A stretch of DNA of 20,185 bases from an uncultured Sporolactobacillus sp. GTDB taxonomy: Bacteria; Bacillota; Bacilli; Bacillales; Sporolactobacillaceae. The translations under genes were made by a program, and so were the position numbers. Positions 14,175 through 20,185 of the stretch are shown one piece after another. Below the pieces are notes generated by a model that worked only from the letters and a program-made list of their open reading frames with translations, was not told the origin of the DNA and ran no database searches. Position 1 is the first letter of the stretch. Each line of letters opens with the position of its first letter. The stretch covers positions 1-20,185 of the forward strand of contig UQRJ01000017.1 of the NCBI GenBank assembly GCA_900543345.1, in the 5' to 3' direction.

Positions 14175-14200
14175 CAGAAAGGATGAAGTTTACAACCCTC

Positions 14201-14229
14201 ATAATAGCCGAATGACGGCAAGACGTCAA
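14201..14229 (-). promoter_or_regulatory. Promoter of the riboswitch-deaminase unit
   Basis: On the minus strand TTGACG (14224-14229), 17 bases, TATTAT (14201-14206). Transcription would begin near 14194, about 20 bases before the aptamer's P1. The -35 is preceded by a small inverted repeat, GTTAG-aagaa-CTAAC mirrored, at about 14235-14250. Confidence 0.75.
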
Positions 14230-14344
14230 ATATCTTGTTAGAAGAACTAACCGTCAATCTGCCATCGTGTGAATCATTCGACGATTGTCATCATTGACAA
14301 CATTTCTGATTGACAGCTTATCCCGTGATGGCCAGCATTCTTTT

Positions 14345-15265
14345 TTAGTGATTTTCTTTGCCAATCTCCGGTAAGACGGTTTTAGCGATATGTTGATCGA
14401 GAGATTCATATTTGTCGTAGTCGATCGTTGCATACAGTTCCGAACGTGTCTGCAGGTCGTCCAGGCATTCCTTTTGCGTACCGGTCCGGTAAATGGCTTC
14501 GAAAACGCGTTGACAGGCCTTGGCTGCCGCACGCATCGAAGTGACCGGATAGATCACCATGTTGAAGCCGAATGCGGAAAACTCGGCGGCGGAAAAGTAC
14601 GGTGTTTTGCCGAATTCAGTCATATTGGCAAGCAGAGGGATTCGGGCGGCGCGGCGGAACAAGCGAAAATCGTCTTCCGACGTCAGCGCCTCGGGAAAAA
14701 TCGCGTCCGCTCCGGCTGCCGCATATTGCTGCGTGCGGCAGGCAGCGGATTCCATGCCTTCGACCGCTTTGGCGTCGGTACGCGCCACGACAACCAGTGT
14801 CGGAGCCACTTGCTTCAATGTACGGATTTTTTGCTGCATTTCTTCGCTGGATATCAGTTTTTTCCCATTCAGATGGCCGCACTTTTTCGGCATCTGCTGA
14901 TCCTCGATTTGAACAGCGGCCACGCCTGCTTCAACCATTTCGCGTGCGGCACGGGCGACGTTGAGTACGCCGCCATAACCGGTATCGATATCGACAAGCA
15001 GGGGCAGATCGGCAGCCCGGATCAGTTCAGCCGCTTTTTCGGCGACCTCGTTGGAATAAATCATGCCGAGATCGGGAAGGCCGCGGCTTGCCGTATAGGC
15101 GGCACCGGATAAATATAGCGCCTCAAAGCCAGTTTGTGCGGCAATCAGGGCCGACATGCCGTCGTGGACGCCGGGGATTTTTAAAATCGGCGGTTTCTGC
15201 ATCAGCTGGCGGAAGCGGTCGGCCAACTGATGCTGAGGCGTTTGTGTATGGGTAATCCAACTCAA
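14345..15265 (-). CDS. prpB: Methylisocitrate lyase
   Basis: This cleaves 2-methylisocitrate to pyruvate and succinate, the last step of the methylcitrate cycle for propionate. It has 306 residues. It belongs to the isocitrate lyase/PEP mutase family: the catalytic KKCGH is at 127-131, metal-binding VDIDTGYG at 91-98, the substrate loop LSGAAYTASRGLPDLG at 52-67, and VEDQ-like QIEDQQ at 119-124. The start is a TTG at 15265, chosen because AAAGGAGTGA ends about seven bases upstream; there is no ATG nearby. It lies 24 bases after the prpD gene, so the two form an operon transcribed prpD-prpB. No clear terminator is visible after it; the deaminase promoter begins about 115 bases downstream. Confidence 0.93.
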   Translation of the reverse strand: MSWITHTQTPQHQLADRFRQLMQKPPILKIPGVHDGMSALIAAQTGFEALYLSGAAYTASRGLPDLGMIYSNEVAEKAAELIRAADLPLLVDIDTGYGGVLNVARAAREMVEAGVAAVQIEDQQMPKKCGHLNGKKLISSEEMQQKIRTLKQVAPTLVVVARTDAKAVEGMESAACRTQQYAAAGADAIFPEALTSEDDFRLFRRAARIPLLANMTEFGKTPYFSAAEFSAFGFNMVIYPVTSMRAAAKACQRVFEAIYRTGTQKECLDDLQTRSELYATIDYDKYESLDQHIAKTVLPEIGKENH

Positions 15266-15289
15266 TAGTGGTCACTCCTTTTCGCAGAT

Positions 15290-16732
15290 TCAAGCCAGTG
15301 AGAACAGATCCATCCACTCATCGACGGCCATGCCATCGAGGCTGCCTTCACGGCACGCATCCAAGATACGATGGACACGCGGTTCCGGGAAAATGCCGCG
15401 CAGGTTACGTGTGAATTTTTCCATGAGCAACGGAACGGCTTCGCTTCGCCGTTTCCGATGGCCGATCGGATATTCGACAGCAATCGGCGCAGTTTTAGTC
15501 CCGTCATGAAAAAAAACTTGCACGCGACTGGCGATCGATCGTTTGTCCGGATCGAGATAATCGCGGCTGTATCCCTTATCCTCCCAGATGACCATCTTTG
15601 CTCTCAGGCGATCGATCTGTGGATTCTTTGCGGCTGCGTCACTATAATCTTGCGCGTTTAGTGTGCCCTTGATCAATCCGACGGCAACGATATACTGAAT
15701 GCAGTGGTCGCGGTCGGCCGGATTGTGCAGAGGACCTGTCTTGTCGATAATCCGAATGGCCGATTCATGAGTCATGATTTCGATCCTGCTGATGTCGTCA
15801 AGGCGGCCGGTCACTTCGGGGTGAAGGCGGATAGCGGCTTCCAGCGCGGTCTGCGCGTGGAATTCGGCCGGGTAGGAGACTTTAAAAAGCACATTTTCCA
15901 TCACGTAAGCATCGAGCGGGCGGCCGAGGGTGACAGGGCGTCCGCCGAGCAGGACGTCTTGGAATCCCCATTGCTCGGCGGTTAATACGGTGGCATAGCC
16001 CGGTTCGCCGCGCAGTGTCAGCAGAGCAAAATGCACGCCTCGACTGGCCGCGTCACCTGCCGCCCACGATTTGCGCGATCCCGTATTTGGCGCATGGCGG
16101 TACGTTCGCAGCGGGGCTCCGTCGATCCAGGCTTGCGAAACCGCAGCGGCAATTTCTTTCTCCGAACCGCCGAGGAGAGCACAGGAGACGGCGGTCGAGG
16201 CGACCTTAACGAAAAGAACGTGGTCGAGGCCATGACGGTTCAGACTATTTGACAATGAGAGCACGCCCTGGATTTCGTGCGCCTTGATAGCGGCATCCAG
16301 CACGTGCCGCATCGTCAGCGGGGCTTTTCCCAAGCGCCGGCGTCTGCGGCTGAGATAATCGGCCGAGGAGAGAATTGCCGCCAAATTGTCCGACGGATGG
16401 GCCCATTCCGCTGCGAGCCATGTATCATTATAGTCAAGCCAGCGATTCATGCAGCCGATGTTGAAGGCCGCTTGCACGGGATCGAGCACATATGCCGTTC
16501 CGGGCACCGGCACGCCGCTTGGTACGATTGTCCCGGAAACGACCGGACCGAGCAATTTTGTGCACTCGGGGAAGCGCAGCGCAAGTAGACCGCAACCGAT
16601 CGTATCCATCAGCACAAGGCGAGCATTGTGACGTGCTTCTTCGCTGAAACGGGCGGGCGTCGCCGCGTAATCGGCGATAGTCGTAACAACCCGGTCCGTT
16701 TCTGTGGAAGGGCTTACATCTTTAAGGTTCAT
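15290..16732 (-). CDS. prpD: 2-methylcitrate dehydratase (PrpD/MmgE)
   Basis: This dehydrates 2-methylcitrate towards 2-methyl-cis-aconitate in the methylcitrate cycle. It has 480 residues, close to MmgE of Bacillus subtilis and PrpD of E. coli. Family landmarks are RWLDYNDTWLAAEWAHPSDN (about 117-136), the stretch KAHEIQGVLSLSNSLNRHGLDHV (about 170-190), AWIDGAPLRTYRHAPNTGSRKSWAAGDAASRGV (about 225-258), and YPAEFHAQTALEAA (about 313-326). The ATG at 16732 follows AAAGGAGG at five bases; the in-frame start at 16780 has no such site. It is the first gene of the prpD-prpB pair. A methylcitrate synthase (PrpC/MmgD) is not in the window and must be elsewhere. A promoter with an internal palindrome lies upstream. 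Confidence 0.93.
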   Translation of the reverse strand: MNLKDVSPSTETDRVVTTIADYAATPARFSEEARHNARLVLMDTIGCGLLALRFPECTKLLGPVVSGTIVPSGVPVPGTAYVLDPVQAAFNIGCMNRWLDYNDTWLAAEWAHPSDNLAAILSSADYLSRRRRRLGKAPLTMRHVLDAAIKAHEIQGVLSLSNSLNRHGLDHVLFVKVASTAVSCALLGGSEKEIAAAVSQAWIDGAPLRTYRHAPNTGSRKSWAAGDAASRGVHFALLTLRGEPGYATVLTAEQWGFQDVLLGGRPVTLGRPLDAYVMENVLFKVSYPAEFHAQTALEAAIRLHPEVTGRLDDISRIEIMTHESAIRIIDKTGPLHNPADRDHCIQYIVAVGLIKGTLNAQDYSDAAAKNPQIDRLRAKMVIWEDKGYSRDYLDPDKRSIASRVQVFFHDGTKTAPIAVEYPIGHRKRRSEAVPLLMEKFTRNLRGIFPEPRVHRILDACREGSLDGMAVDEWMDLFSLA

Positions 16733-16794
16733 AGCAACCTCCTTTAGATAAAATGGCAATGATGGTGTGGCATATATCACATCTGACGTCTATA

Positions 16795-16823
16795 ATTATA
16801 AGCGCCTGTTATATAACAAGCAA
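16795..16823 (-). promoter_or_regulatory. prpDB promoter with a palindrome in the spacer
   Basis: On the minus strand TTGCTT (16818-16823), 17 bases, TATAAT (16795-16800), about 62 bases before the prpD start. The spacer contains TGTTATATAACA (16807-16818), a perfect 12-bp palindrome touching the -35, which is well placed for a repressor. Confidence 0.6.
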
Positions 16824-17088
16824 AAATATACACTTGCGGCCACCGAAGAAGGGCGACAAATCGTGACTGCATGACTTAGCGCTATGGCACTTATCGTTTG
16901 TTAATAATCTTGAACAGTTGTTCAAGCACCTGTCGGTACGAATTGCATTCGTAACAACGTACGAACGTTGCTACGAACGTTGCGATTGCGGAAAAACGTC
17001 CCGGATTCGGGGCAGCTCCTTGTTCATTCAAAGCAGTTATTATTCGTTGATTCGAAACGACCATTTATAGATTAGCCACTATTTTCAC
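16824..17088. repeat. Intergenic palindrome and tandem-repeat cluster
   Basis: The 400-bp gap between prpD and rnhA has no convincing gene. It holds an 18-bp palindrome CTTGAACA-GT-TGTTCAAG (16909-16926), then ACGAAT-TGC-ATTCGT (16938-16952), then a 12-bp inverted repeat TTCGTAACAACG / CGTTGCTACGAA (16948-16959 and 16966-16977, one mismatch), and two exact tandem copies of TACGAACGTTGC (16960-16983). All lie upstream of the prpDB promoter and beyond the rnhA terminator. Confidence 0.55.
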
Positions 17089-17122
17089 AAAAAAGCGGCC
17101 CTTTTTTACGGAGAGGGTCGCT
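17089..17122 (-). terminator. Intrinsic terminator of rnhA
   Basis: On the minus strand AGCGACCCT (17114-17122) pairs with AGGGCCGCT (17094-17102) with one mismatch, followed by a six-T run. Confidence 0.8.
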
Positions 17123-17132
17123 GCTCCTTTAC

Positions 17133-17594
17133 TCATATGGTCTCTTTTTCGATTTCGTCCATTCCTCGGTTGGCCAGAGCATCGGCGCGCTCATTCAGTT
17201 CGATTCCATTGTGCCCTTTGACTTTATGAAAAGTGATTTGCCGCTGTGCCGAAGCCAGAGCGTATAATTGTATCCATAGTTCTTTATTTTTCACCGGTTT
17301 TCCTGTCGAAGTCTTCCAATTCTGACGGATCCAGCTATTAATCCAACCTTTCATCCCGTTCACCACATAAGCACTGTCGATATAAAAAGAGACGGCAACA
17401 TGTTCGGTCTTCAATGCCTCGAGTGCGCGGATCGCCGCGGTTAATTCCATGATATTATTTGTTGTATCCCTGGCGCCGCCATAAAGTTCTTTCGTCTGGC
17501 CGCGATACTGCAGTATCACGCCCCATCCGCCGATATTATGCGCTTTTTGGTTGCCGCGGCAACCTCCGTCGCAATAAATAATAATTTCGTCCAA
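17133..17594 (-). CDS. rnhA: Ribonuclease H (type 1)
   Basis: This cleaves the RNA strand of RNA-DNA hybrids in the cytoplasm, supporting replication and R-loop removal. About 153 residues. The four catalytic acidic residues are visible: Asp in IYCDGGCRGN, Glu in NNIMELTAAIRAL, Asp in YIDSAYVVNGMKGWI, and Asp in NERADALANRGM, together with the basic handle-like WIRQNWKTSTGKPVKNKELW and the KVKGHNG histidine loop. The start is uncertain: a TTG at 17594 has AGGTGA five bases upstream and gives the usual N-terminus; a GTG three codons earlier (17603) overlaps that same ribosome binding site and is less likely. It is a monocistronic gene with its own terminator. Confidence 0.93.
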   Translation of the reverse strand: MDEIIIYCDGGCRGNQKAHNIGGWGVILQYRGQTKELYGGARDTTNNIMELTAAIRALEALKTEHVAVSFYIDSAYVVNGMKGWINSWIRQNWKTSTGKPVKNKELWIQLYALASAQRQITFHKVKGHNGIELNERADALANRGMDEIEKETI

Positions 17595-17778
17595 ATGGTT
17601 CACCTGCTTTCATCACTTTATGTCGGTGTTTTTATTATATACGCTAGTGGCCGACGGAGGAAGCGGCACTTTATTTTTCTTTGGCTCACTACCGGAATAA
17701 ATGGCGCCAATCATGTAAAATAGAGAAAAGAGTAGATTGGCGGGACAGACCGCCGCCATAGGAAAGAAGTGTTCAACT

Positions 17779-18708
17779 TTGAAAATTGCAGTGGTTGGAG
17801 CCGGGGCGATCGGCTGTTATTTCGGCGGACTGCTCGCCCGGCAGCACGTTAATGTCGTTTTTGTTGCCCGCAATAAGACACTTGAACGTTTGCGGCATCA
17901 TGAATTGATCGTCAAAAGCGTAAAAGGTAACTTCAAGGTACCGGTACACGTTATCGATGCGGATCATCTCAAAAATGACTCATCGTATGATTTTATTCTT
18001 CTTGCCGTCAAGTCGACGGCGATTGATGAAGTGATGCCGGAACTGCAGGCACTTTCCGGTCCACGGACAAAAATCATTTGCCTGCTTAACGGCATCGGCA
18101 ACGAGGAAAAGCTGGCCGAACGGTTCGGCGACGACCGGATTGTCGGCGGTTCTGCCTTTATCTCCATCATTCGCGAGGCACCTGCCGTCGTCAATCACAT
18201 CGGCGAGGAACGACTGGCTATCGGCGAATGGAAACGGGGGACGAGCGATCCCGGGCTGGTGCTTCTGGCGGAACTTTTTCGCAAAGCGGACGTTAAAGTC
18301 GAGCTGACAGCAGATATTCGCCGGATAAAGTGGGAAAAACTGCTCTGGAATATTGTCTATAATCCGGTTACCGCGCTGACGGGAACGCGTGTCGGCGAAG
18401 CACTTGCCGATCCGGATTTGCGTGCGCTACTCACGACCGTTAAGGCGGAGTATCTGGCAGTGGCCCAAGCGGAAGGCATTCAAATCAGCGGGGCATACTC
18501 GGATCAAGTATTACTTCCAGACCAATCGGTCCAGTATCATAAGACGTCGATGCTGCAAGATTATGAACATGGGCGGAAAATGGAACTGGAGTCCATACTC
18601 GGTTTTGCAATAAAAACAGCACACCGACATGGGACAAATGTCCGGACGATCGAGGCGCTGCACCATTTGCTGCGTTTTACAGAGAAAAAGCAGATAAATC
18701 ACCCTTGA
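17779..18708 (+). CDS. panE: 2-dehydropantoate 2-reductase (PanE/ApbA family)
   Basis: This family reduces ketopantoate to pantoate with NADPH for coenzyme A synthesis; paralogues of unknown substrate are common in Bacilli. It has 309 residues. The N-terminal dinucleotide-binding GAGAIGCYFGG is at 7-17, the NADPH-contacting VARN at 33-36, and LAVKSTAIDEV and LLNGIGNEEKL follow. The catalytic lysine lies in IKWEKLLWNIVYNP and the C-terminal domain has SMLQDYEHGRKMELESI. The start is a TTG at 17779, which gives the family's usual MKIAVVGAGAIG and has AGAAGTG about seven bases upstream. panB and panC are not nearby, so the pantothenate role is plausible but unproven. The peptidase gene starts 39 bases after its stop. 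Confidence 0.88.
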   Translation: MKIAVVGAGAIGCYFGGLLARQHVNVVFVARNKTLERLRHHELIVKSVKGNFKVPVHVIDADHLKNDSSYDFILLAVKSTAIDEVMPELQALSGPRTKIICLLNGIGNEEKLAERFGDDRIVGGSAFISIIREAPAVVNHIGEERLAIGEWKRGTSDPGLVLLAELFRKADVKVELTADIRRIKWEKLLWNIVYNPVTALTGTRVGEALADPDLRALLTTVKAEYLAVAQAEGIQISGAYSDQVLLPDQSVQYHKTSMLQDYEHGRKMELESILGFAIKTAHRHGTNVRTIEALHHLLRFTEKKQINHP

Positions 18709-18747
18709 CGATTTTCCTGATGGAACGGGTGAGAAAGAGGATCGTTG

Positions 18748-19551
18748 ATGAAAAAAAGTTTAATCGCGATTGCGGCGATGATTCTAATCTCTGCTGCGGT
18801 GTTCTATCTCTATATCGGAGTAGACGGCAAAGTACCGAACCACCGGCCGTCCAGCAACCGCCCTGCCGCAGCTGTAGAAAAGGCGGCGGGTAATGGGGTG
18901 GACGAAAGCAAGCGGATCCGGCAGTTGGCGCAATACAAACGACGACACCAATCGCATGCGACGTCCGTCCGACTATCTGCGCCGTTTGTCAGTCAGAAAC
19001 CGGAATTGCCGAACGGCTGCGAGGTTTCTGCGCTGACCATGCTGCTCCGTTCGGCCGGCGTTTCCGCTAATAAGATGACGTTGGCCGCGCAGGTGGCCAA
19101 AGTTCCCTTTTCTTCCGGCGGTTACCATGGCAATCCGAACGACGGTTTTGTCGGCAATATGTATCACGGGACGCGGGCCAATCCCGGCTATGGCGTCTAT
19201 CACGGACCCATCGCCGCTTTGGCCCGAAAATACCTCGGCAATCGGGTCGTCGACCTGACGGGGAGCTCCTGGCAGTCGGTTGAGCGTCAATTAGAGAAGG
19301 GCAGACCGGTCTGGGTAATTACCAGCATTAATTTTGTCCCTGTACCCGATTCAGCATGGAGAACATGGCATACTCGTACCGGCGATCTGAAAATTTCTTT
19401 TCAGGAACACGCGGTCCTTTTAACCGGGTATGATCAAAAAAACGTTTATTTTCATAATCCGCTGGAGAGTCGGGGCGGGAGCAATACCGGAAAGGCCTTG
19501 TTTGTCGCGGCATGGAAGCAATTCGGAAGTCAAGCCGTCAGTTATCAGTAA
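18748..19551 (+). CDS. Membrane-anchored C39-like cysteine peptidase (YvpB-like)
   Basis: This encodes 267 residues. An N-terminal hydrophobic segment (about 4-24) after MKKS looks like a signal peptide or membrane anchor. A Pro/Ala-rich and Lys/Arg-rich linker (about 30-72) leads into a papain-like C39_2 domain (about 77-260). Catalytic candidates are Cys91 in LPNGCEVSALTMLL, His221 in FQEHAVLLTGYD, and Asn237 or Asp229 in the following strands. GGYHGNPNDGFVGNMY (124-139) is typical of this family. The ATG follows AAAGAGGA at six bases. It probably acts outside the membrane; substrates of this family are not well defined. It may be co-transcribed with panE, but no functional link is evident. 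An acatalytic role in binding peptides cannot be excluded. Confidence 0.85.
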   Translation: MKKSLIAIAAMILISAAVFYLYIGVDGKVPNHRPSSNRPAAAVEKAAGNGVDESKRIRQLAQYKRRHQSHATSVRLSAPFVSQKPELPNGCEVSALTMLLRSAGVSANKMTLAAQVAKVPFSSGGYHGNPNDGFVGNMYHGTRANPGYGVYHGPIAALARKYLGNRVVDLTGSSWQSVERQLEKGRPVWVITSINFVPVPDSAWRTWHTRTGDLKISFQEHAVLLTGYDQKNVYFHNPLESRGGSNTGKALFVAAWKQFGSQAVSYQ

Positions 19552-19607
19552 AAAAATACATGGATCCGATTCTCCCATGTGGCTTATTCGACTAAACAAA
19601 AAGATCG

Positions 19608-19672
19608 GCTGTCCGATATAAAAGATGTAGGCGTTTTGTCCCTATTGTAGGGAAAACGGCATCGCGGACAGC
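19608..19672 (+). other. Compound hairpin, possible structured RNA
   Basis: GCTGTCCG (19608-19615) pairs with CGGACAGC (19665-19672). Inside, GATG (19624-19627) pairs with CATC (19660-19663), then GTTT with AAAC, then an apical TCCCTA/TAGGGA (19639-19644 / 19648-19653). Four nested helices with internal loops suggest a structured RNA or DNA element rather than a simple terminator, as no T-tract follows. Confidence 0.45.
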
Positions 19673-19956
19673 GAAAGAGCGCTTTGTAACTGCTAAATAA
19701 ATCAATAACGTGGCATGCAAAATGGTTATTCTCTCTGATGAGGAGCCGAACTGCTGATGGGTCAAGATATAAAGTCCCGGACCTTCGGAAATGTGGATGT
19801 TCATGAGGGTTGAGCAACCTTAAGCTGTTTGCGCGGATCGAACGGGCAAAAGGTAGAGGCACAGAGAGATTTTTTATGCATTTGTTAAGGGTATAATCAC
19901 CCGGATATAAAGGATCGCGCTTAAAGACATGAGAAAAAAGAATCATGACGGAATTG

Positions 19957-19979
19957 AACCTTTTAGGTTTCTTTTTCTT
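19957..19979 (+). terminator. Weak terminator-like hairpin
   Basis: AACCT-TTT-AGGTT (19957-19969) is followed by TCTTTTTCTT. The stem is short, but the T-rich tail fits an intrinsic terminator for a short transcript from the region upstream. Confidence 0.4.
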
Positions 19980-20125
19980 AATTATCTGTATGAATATAAC
20001 CACTTACAAAGCGCTTTCCTTGGTGAATCAATGTATGGCCCTATCCAAAATGCCTCATTTCCCTTCATATATTTTTCATAATTCTTATATTACCTGGTAA
20101 GTTAGTCATCATTAATTAGGCATAC

Positions 20126-20131
20126 GGAGGT
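20126..20131 (+). promoter_or_regulatory. Ribosome binding site of a gene cut off by the contig end
   Basis: GGAGGT followed by seven genomic bases, after which the sequence turns into adapter. A start codon is expected at about 20138-20140, so a gene probably begins exactly where the assembly stops. Confidence 0.4.
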
Positions 20132-20138
20132 GCTATTC

Positions 20139-20185
20139 CTGTCTCTTATACACATCTCCGAGCCCACGAGACCCTAAGACATCTC
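20139..20185. other. Illumina Nextera adapter contamination (not genomic)
   Basis: Bases 20139-20157 are the 19-bp Tn5 mosaic end CTGTCTCTTATACACATCT. They are followed by the Nextera read-2 adapter sequence CCGAGCCCACGAGAC (20158-20172), the 8-base index CCTAAGAC (20173-20180) and ATCTC, the start of the P7 flow-cell sequence. This is known library-adapter sequence and should be trimmed. Confidence 0.98.

Larger units (their letters stand above)
19552..20138. other. 587-bp region without a convincing gene, up to the contig end
   Basis: No open frame here has both a ribosome binding site and a recognisable product. A 139-codon minus-strand frame across 19584-20003 looks spurious. The stretch holds a compound hairpin (19608-19672), a spaced inverted repeat (19679-19689 with 20004-20014), a terminator-like hairpin (19957-19979), and GGAGGT at 20126-20131 that would serve a gene starting at or just beyond the end of the genuine sequence. 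Confidence 0.5.

Noticed and set aside
14285..14300. TTGTCATCATTGACAA inverted repeat after prpB
   Set aside because: No T-tract for a terminator, and no promoter at the right distance; left as an unexplained short palindrome.
14390..15112. Long plus-strand open frame opposite prpB (240 codons), and similar ones opposite the deaminase and prpD
   Set aside because: Antisense shadows of well-conserved genes with no ribosome binding sites or family matches.
16795..16812. cre-like GCGCTTATA near the prpDB promoter
   Set aside because: Shares only the core with the gldA site and misses about five consensus positions.
19584..20003. 139-codon minus-strand open frame
   Set aside because: No ribosome binding site, no recognisable family, and it runs across the compound hairpin and terminator-like sequence; likely chance.

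Overview
The window looks like a chromosomal segment of a Gram-positive, low-to-mid GC Firmicute, most likely a Bacillales member of roughly 50% GC. This is inferred from strong AGGAGG-type ribosome binding sites, frequent TTG/GTG starts, sigma-A promoters, intrinsic terminators with T-tracts, a CcpA-type cre site, and genes typical of Bacilli (NfrA, Mn-type family II pyrophosphatase, DUF1450, MmgE/PrpD with methylisocitrate lyase, a B. cereus-like Ppx). No plasmid, phage, CRISPR, rRNA or tRNA signal is visible. The last 47 bases are not genomic: they are an Illumina Nextera transposase adapter with an index, so the real sequence ends near 20138, apparently at a contig end.

Layout. 1-1.6 kb: the 3' part of a PFL/UPF0210 (DUF711) gene, convergent with a small acidic protein built from three imperfect repeats. 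1.7-4.3 kb: a polyphosphate pair, PPK2-type kinase and Ppx/GppA phosphatase. 4.4-6.5 kb: glycerol dehydrogenase on the minus strand with a cre site at its promoter, divergent from a small Xre-type regulator that sits behind a triple-box operator and overlaps a membrane protein gene. 6.7-9.4 kb: manganese pyrophosphatase, then an NfrA-like flavin oxidoreductase translationally coupled to a membrane protein with an HELGH zinc-protease motif. 9.6-11.9 kb: a DUF1450 protein (minus), an O-antigen ligase/polymerase-like membrane protein and a small membrane protein (plus).

11.9-16.8 kb (all minus strand): Mn/Fe superoxide dismutase; an amidohydrolase of the deaminase type preceded by a complete promoter / purine riboswitch / intrinsic terminator / RBS leader; then methylisocitrate lyase and 2-methylcitrate dehydratase as a prpD-prpB operon (propionate catabolism, with no methylcitrate synthase in view). 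16.7-17.1 kb is a 400-bp gap with palindromes and a 12-bp tandem repeat. 17.1-19.6 kb: RNase H1 (minus), a PanE-like ketopantoate reductase and a secreted or membrane-anchored C39-like cysteine peptidase (plus). 19.55-20.14 kb has no convincing gene but contains a compound hairpin, a terminator-like hairpin, a spaced inverted repeat and, at the very end, a strong ribosome binding site for a gene cut off by the contig end.

The most interesting element is the purine riboswitch at 14.1 kb. Its core carries the pyrimidine (C) that marks the guanine class. The 3' strand of its P1 helix is also the 5' arm of the terminator, which predicts a ligand-activated (ON) switch driving a purine or nucleoside deaminase. 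It also departs from the usual aptamer core at a few positions. Polyphosphate kinase, polyphosphatase and pyrophosphatase lying within about 6 kb give a second theme of phosphoanhydride metabolism, but they are separate transcription units.
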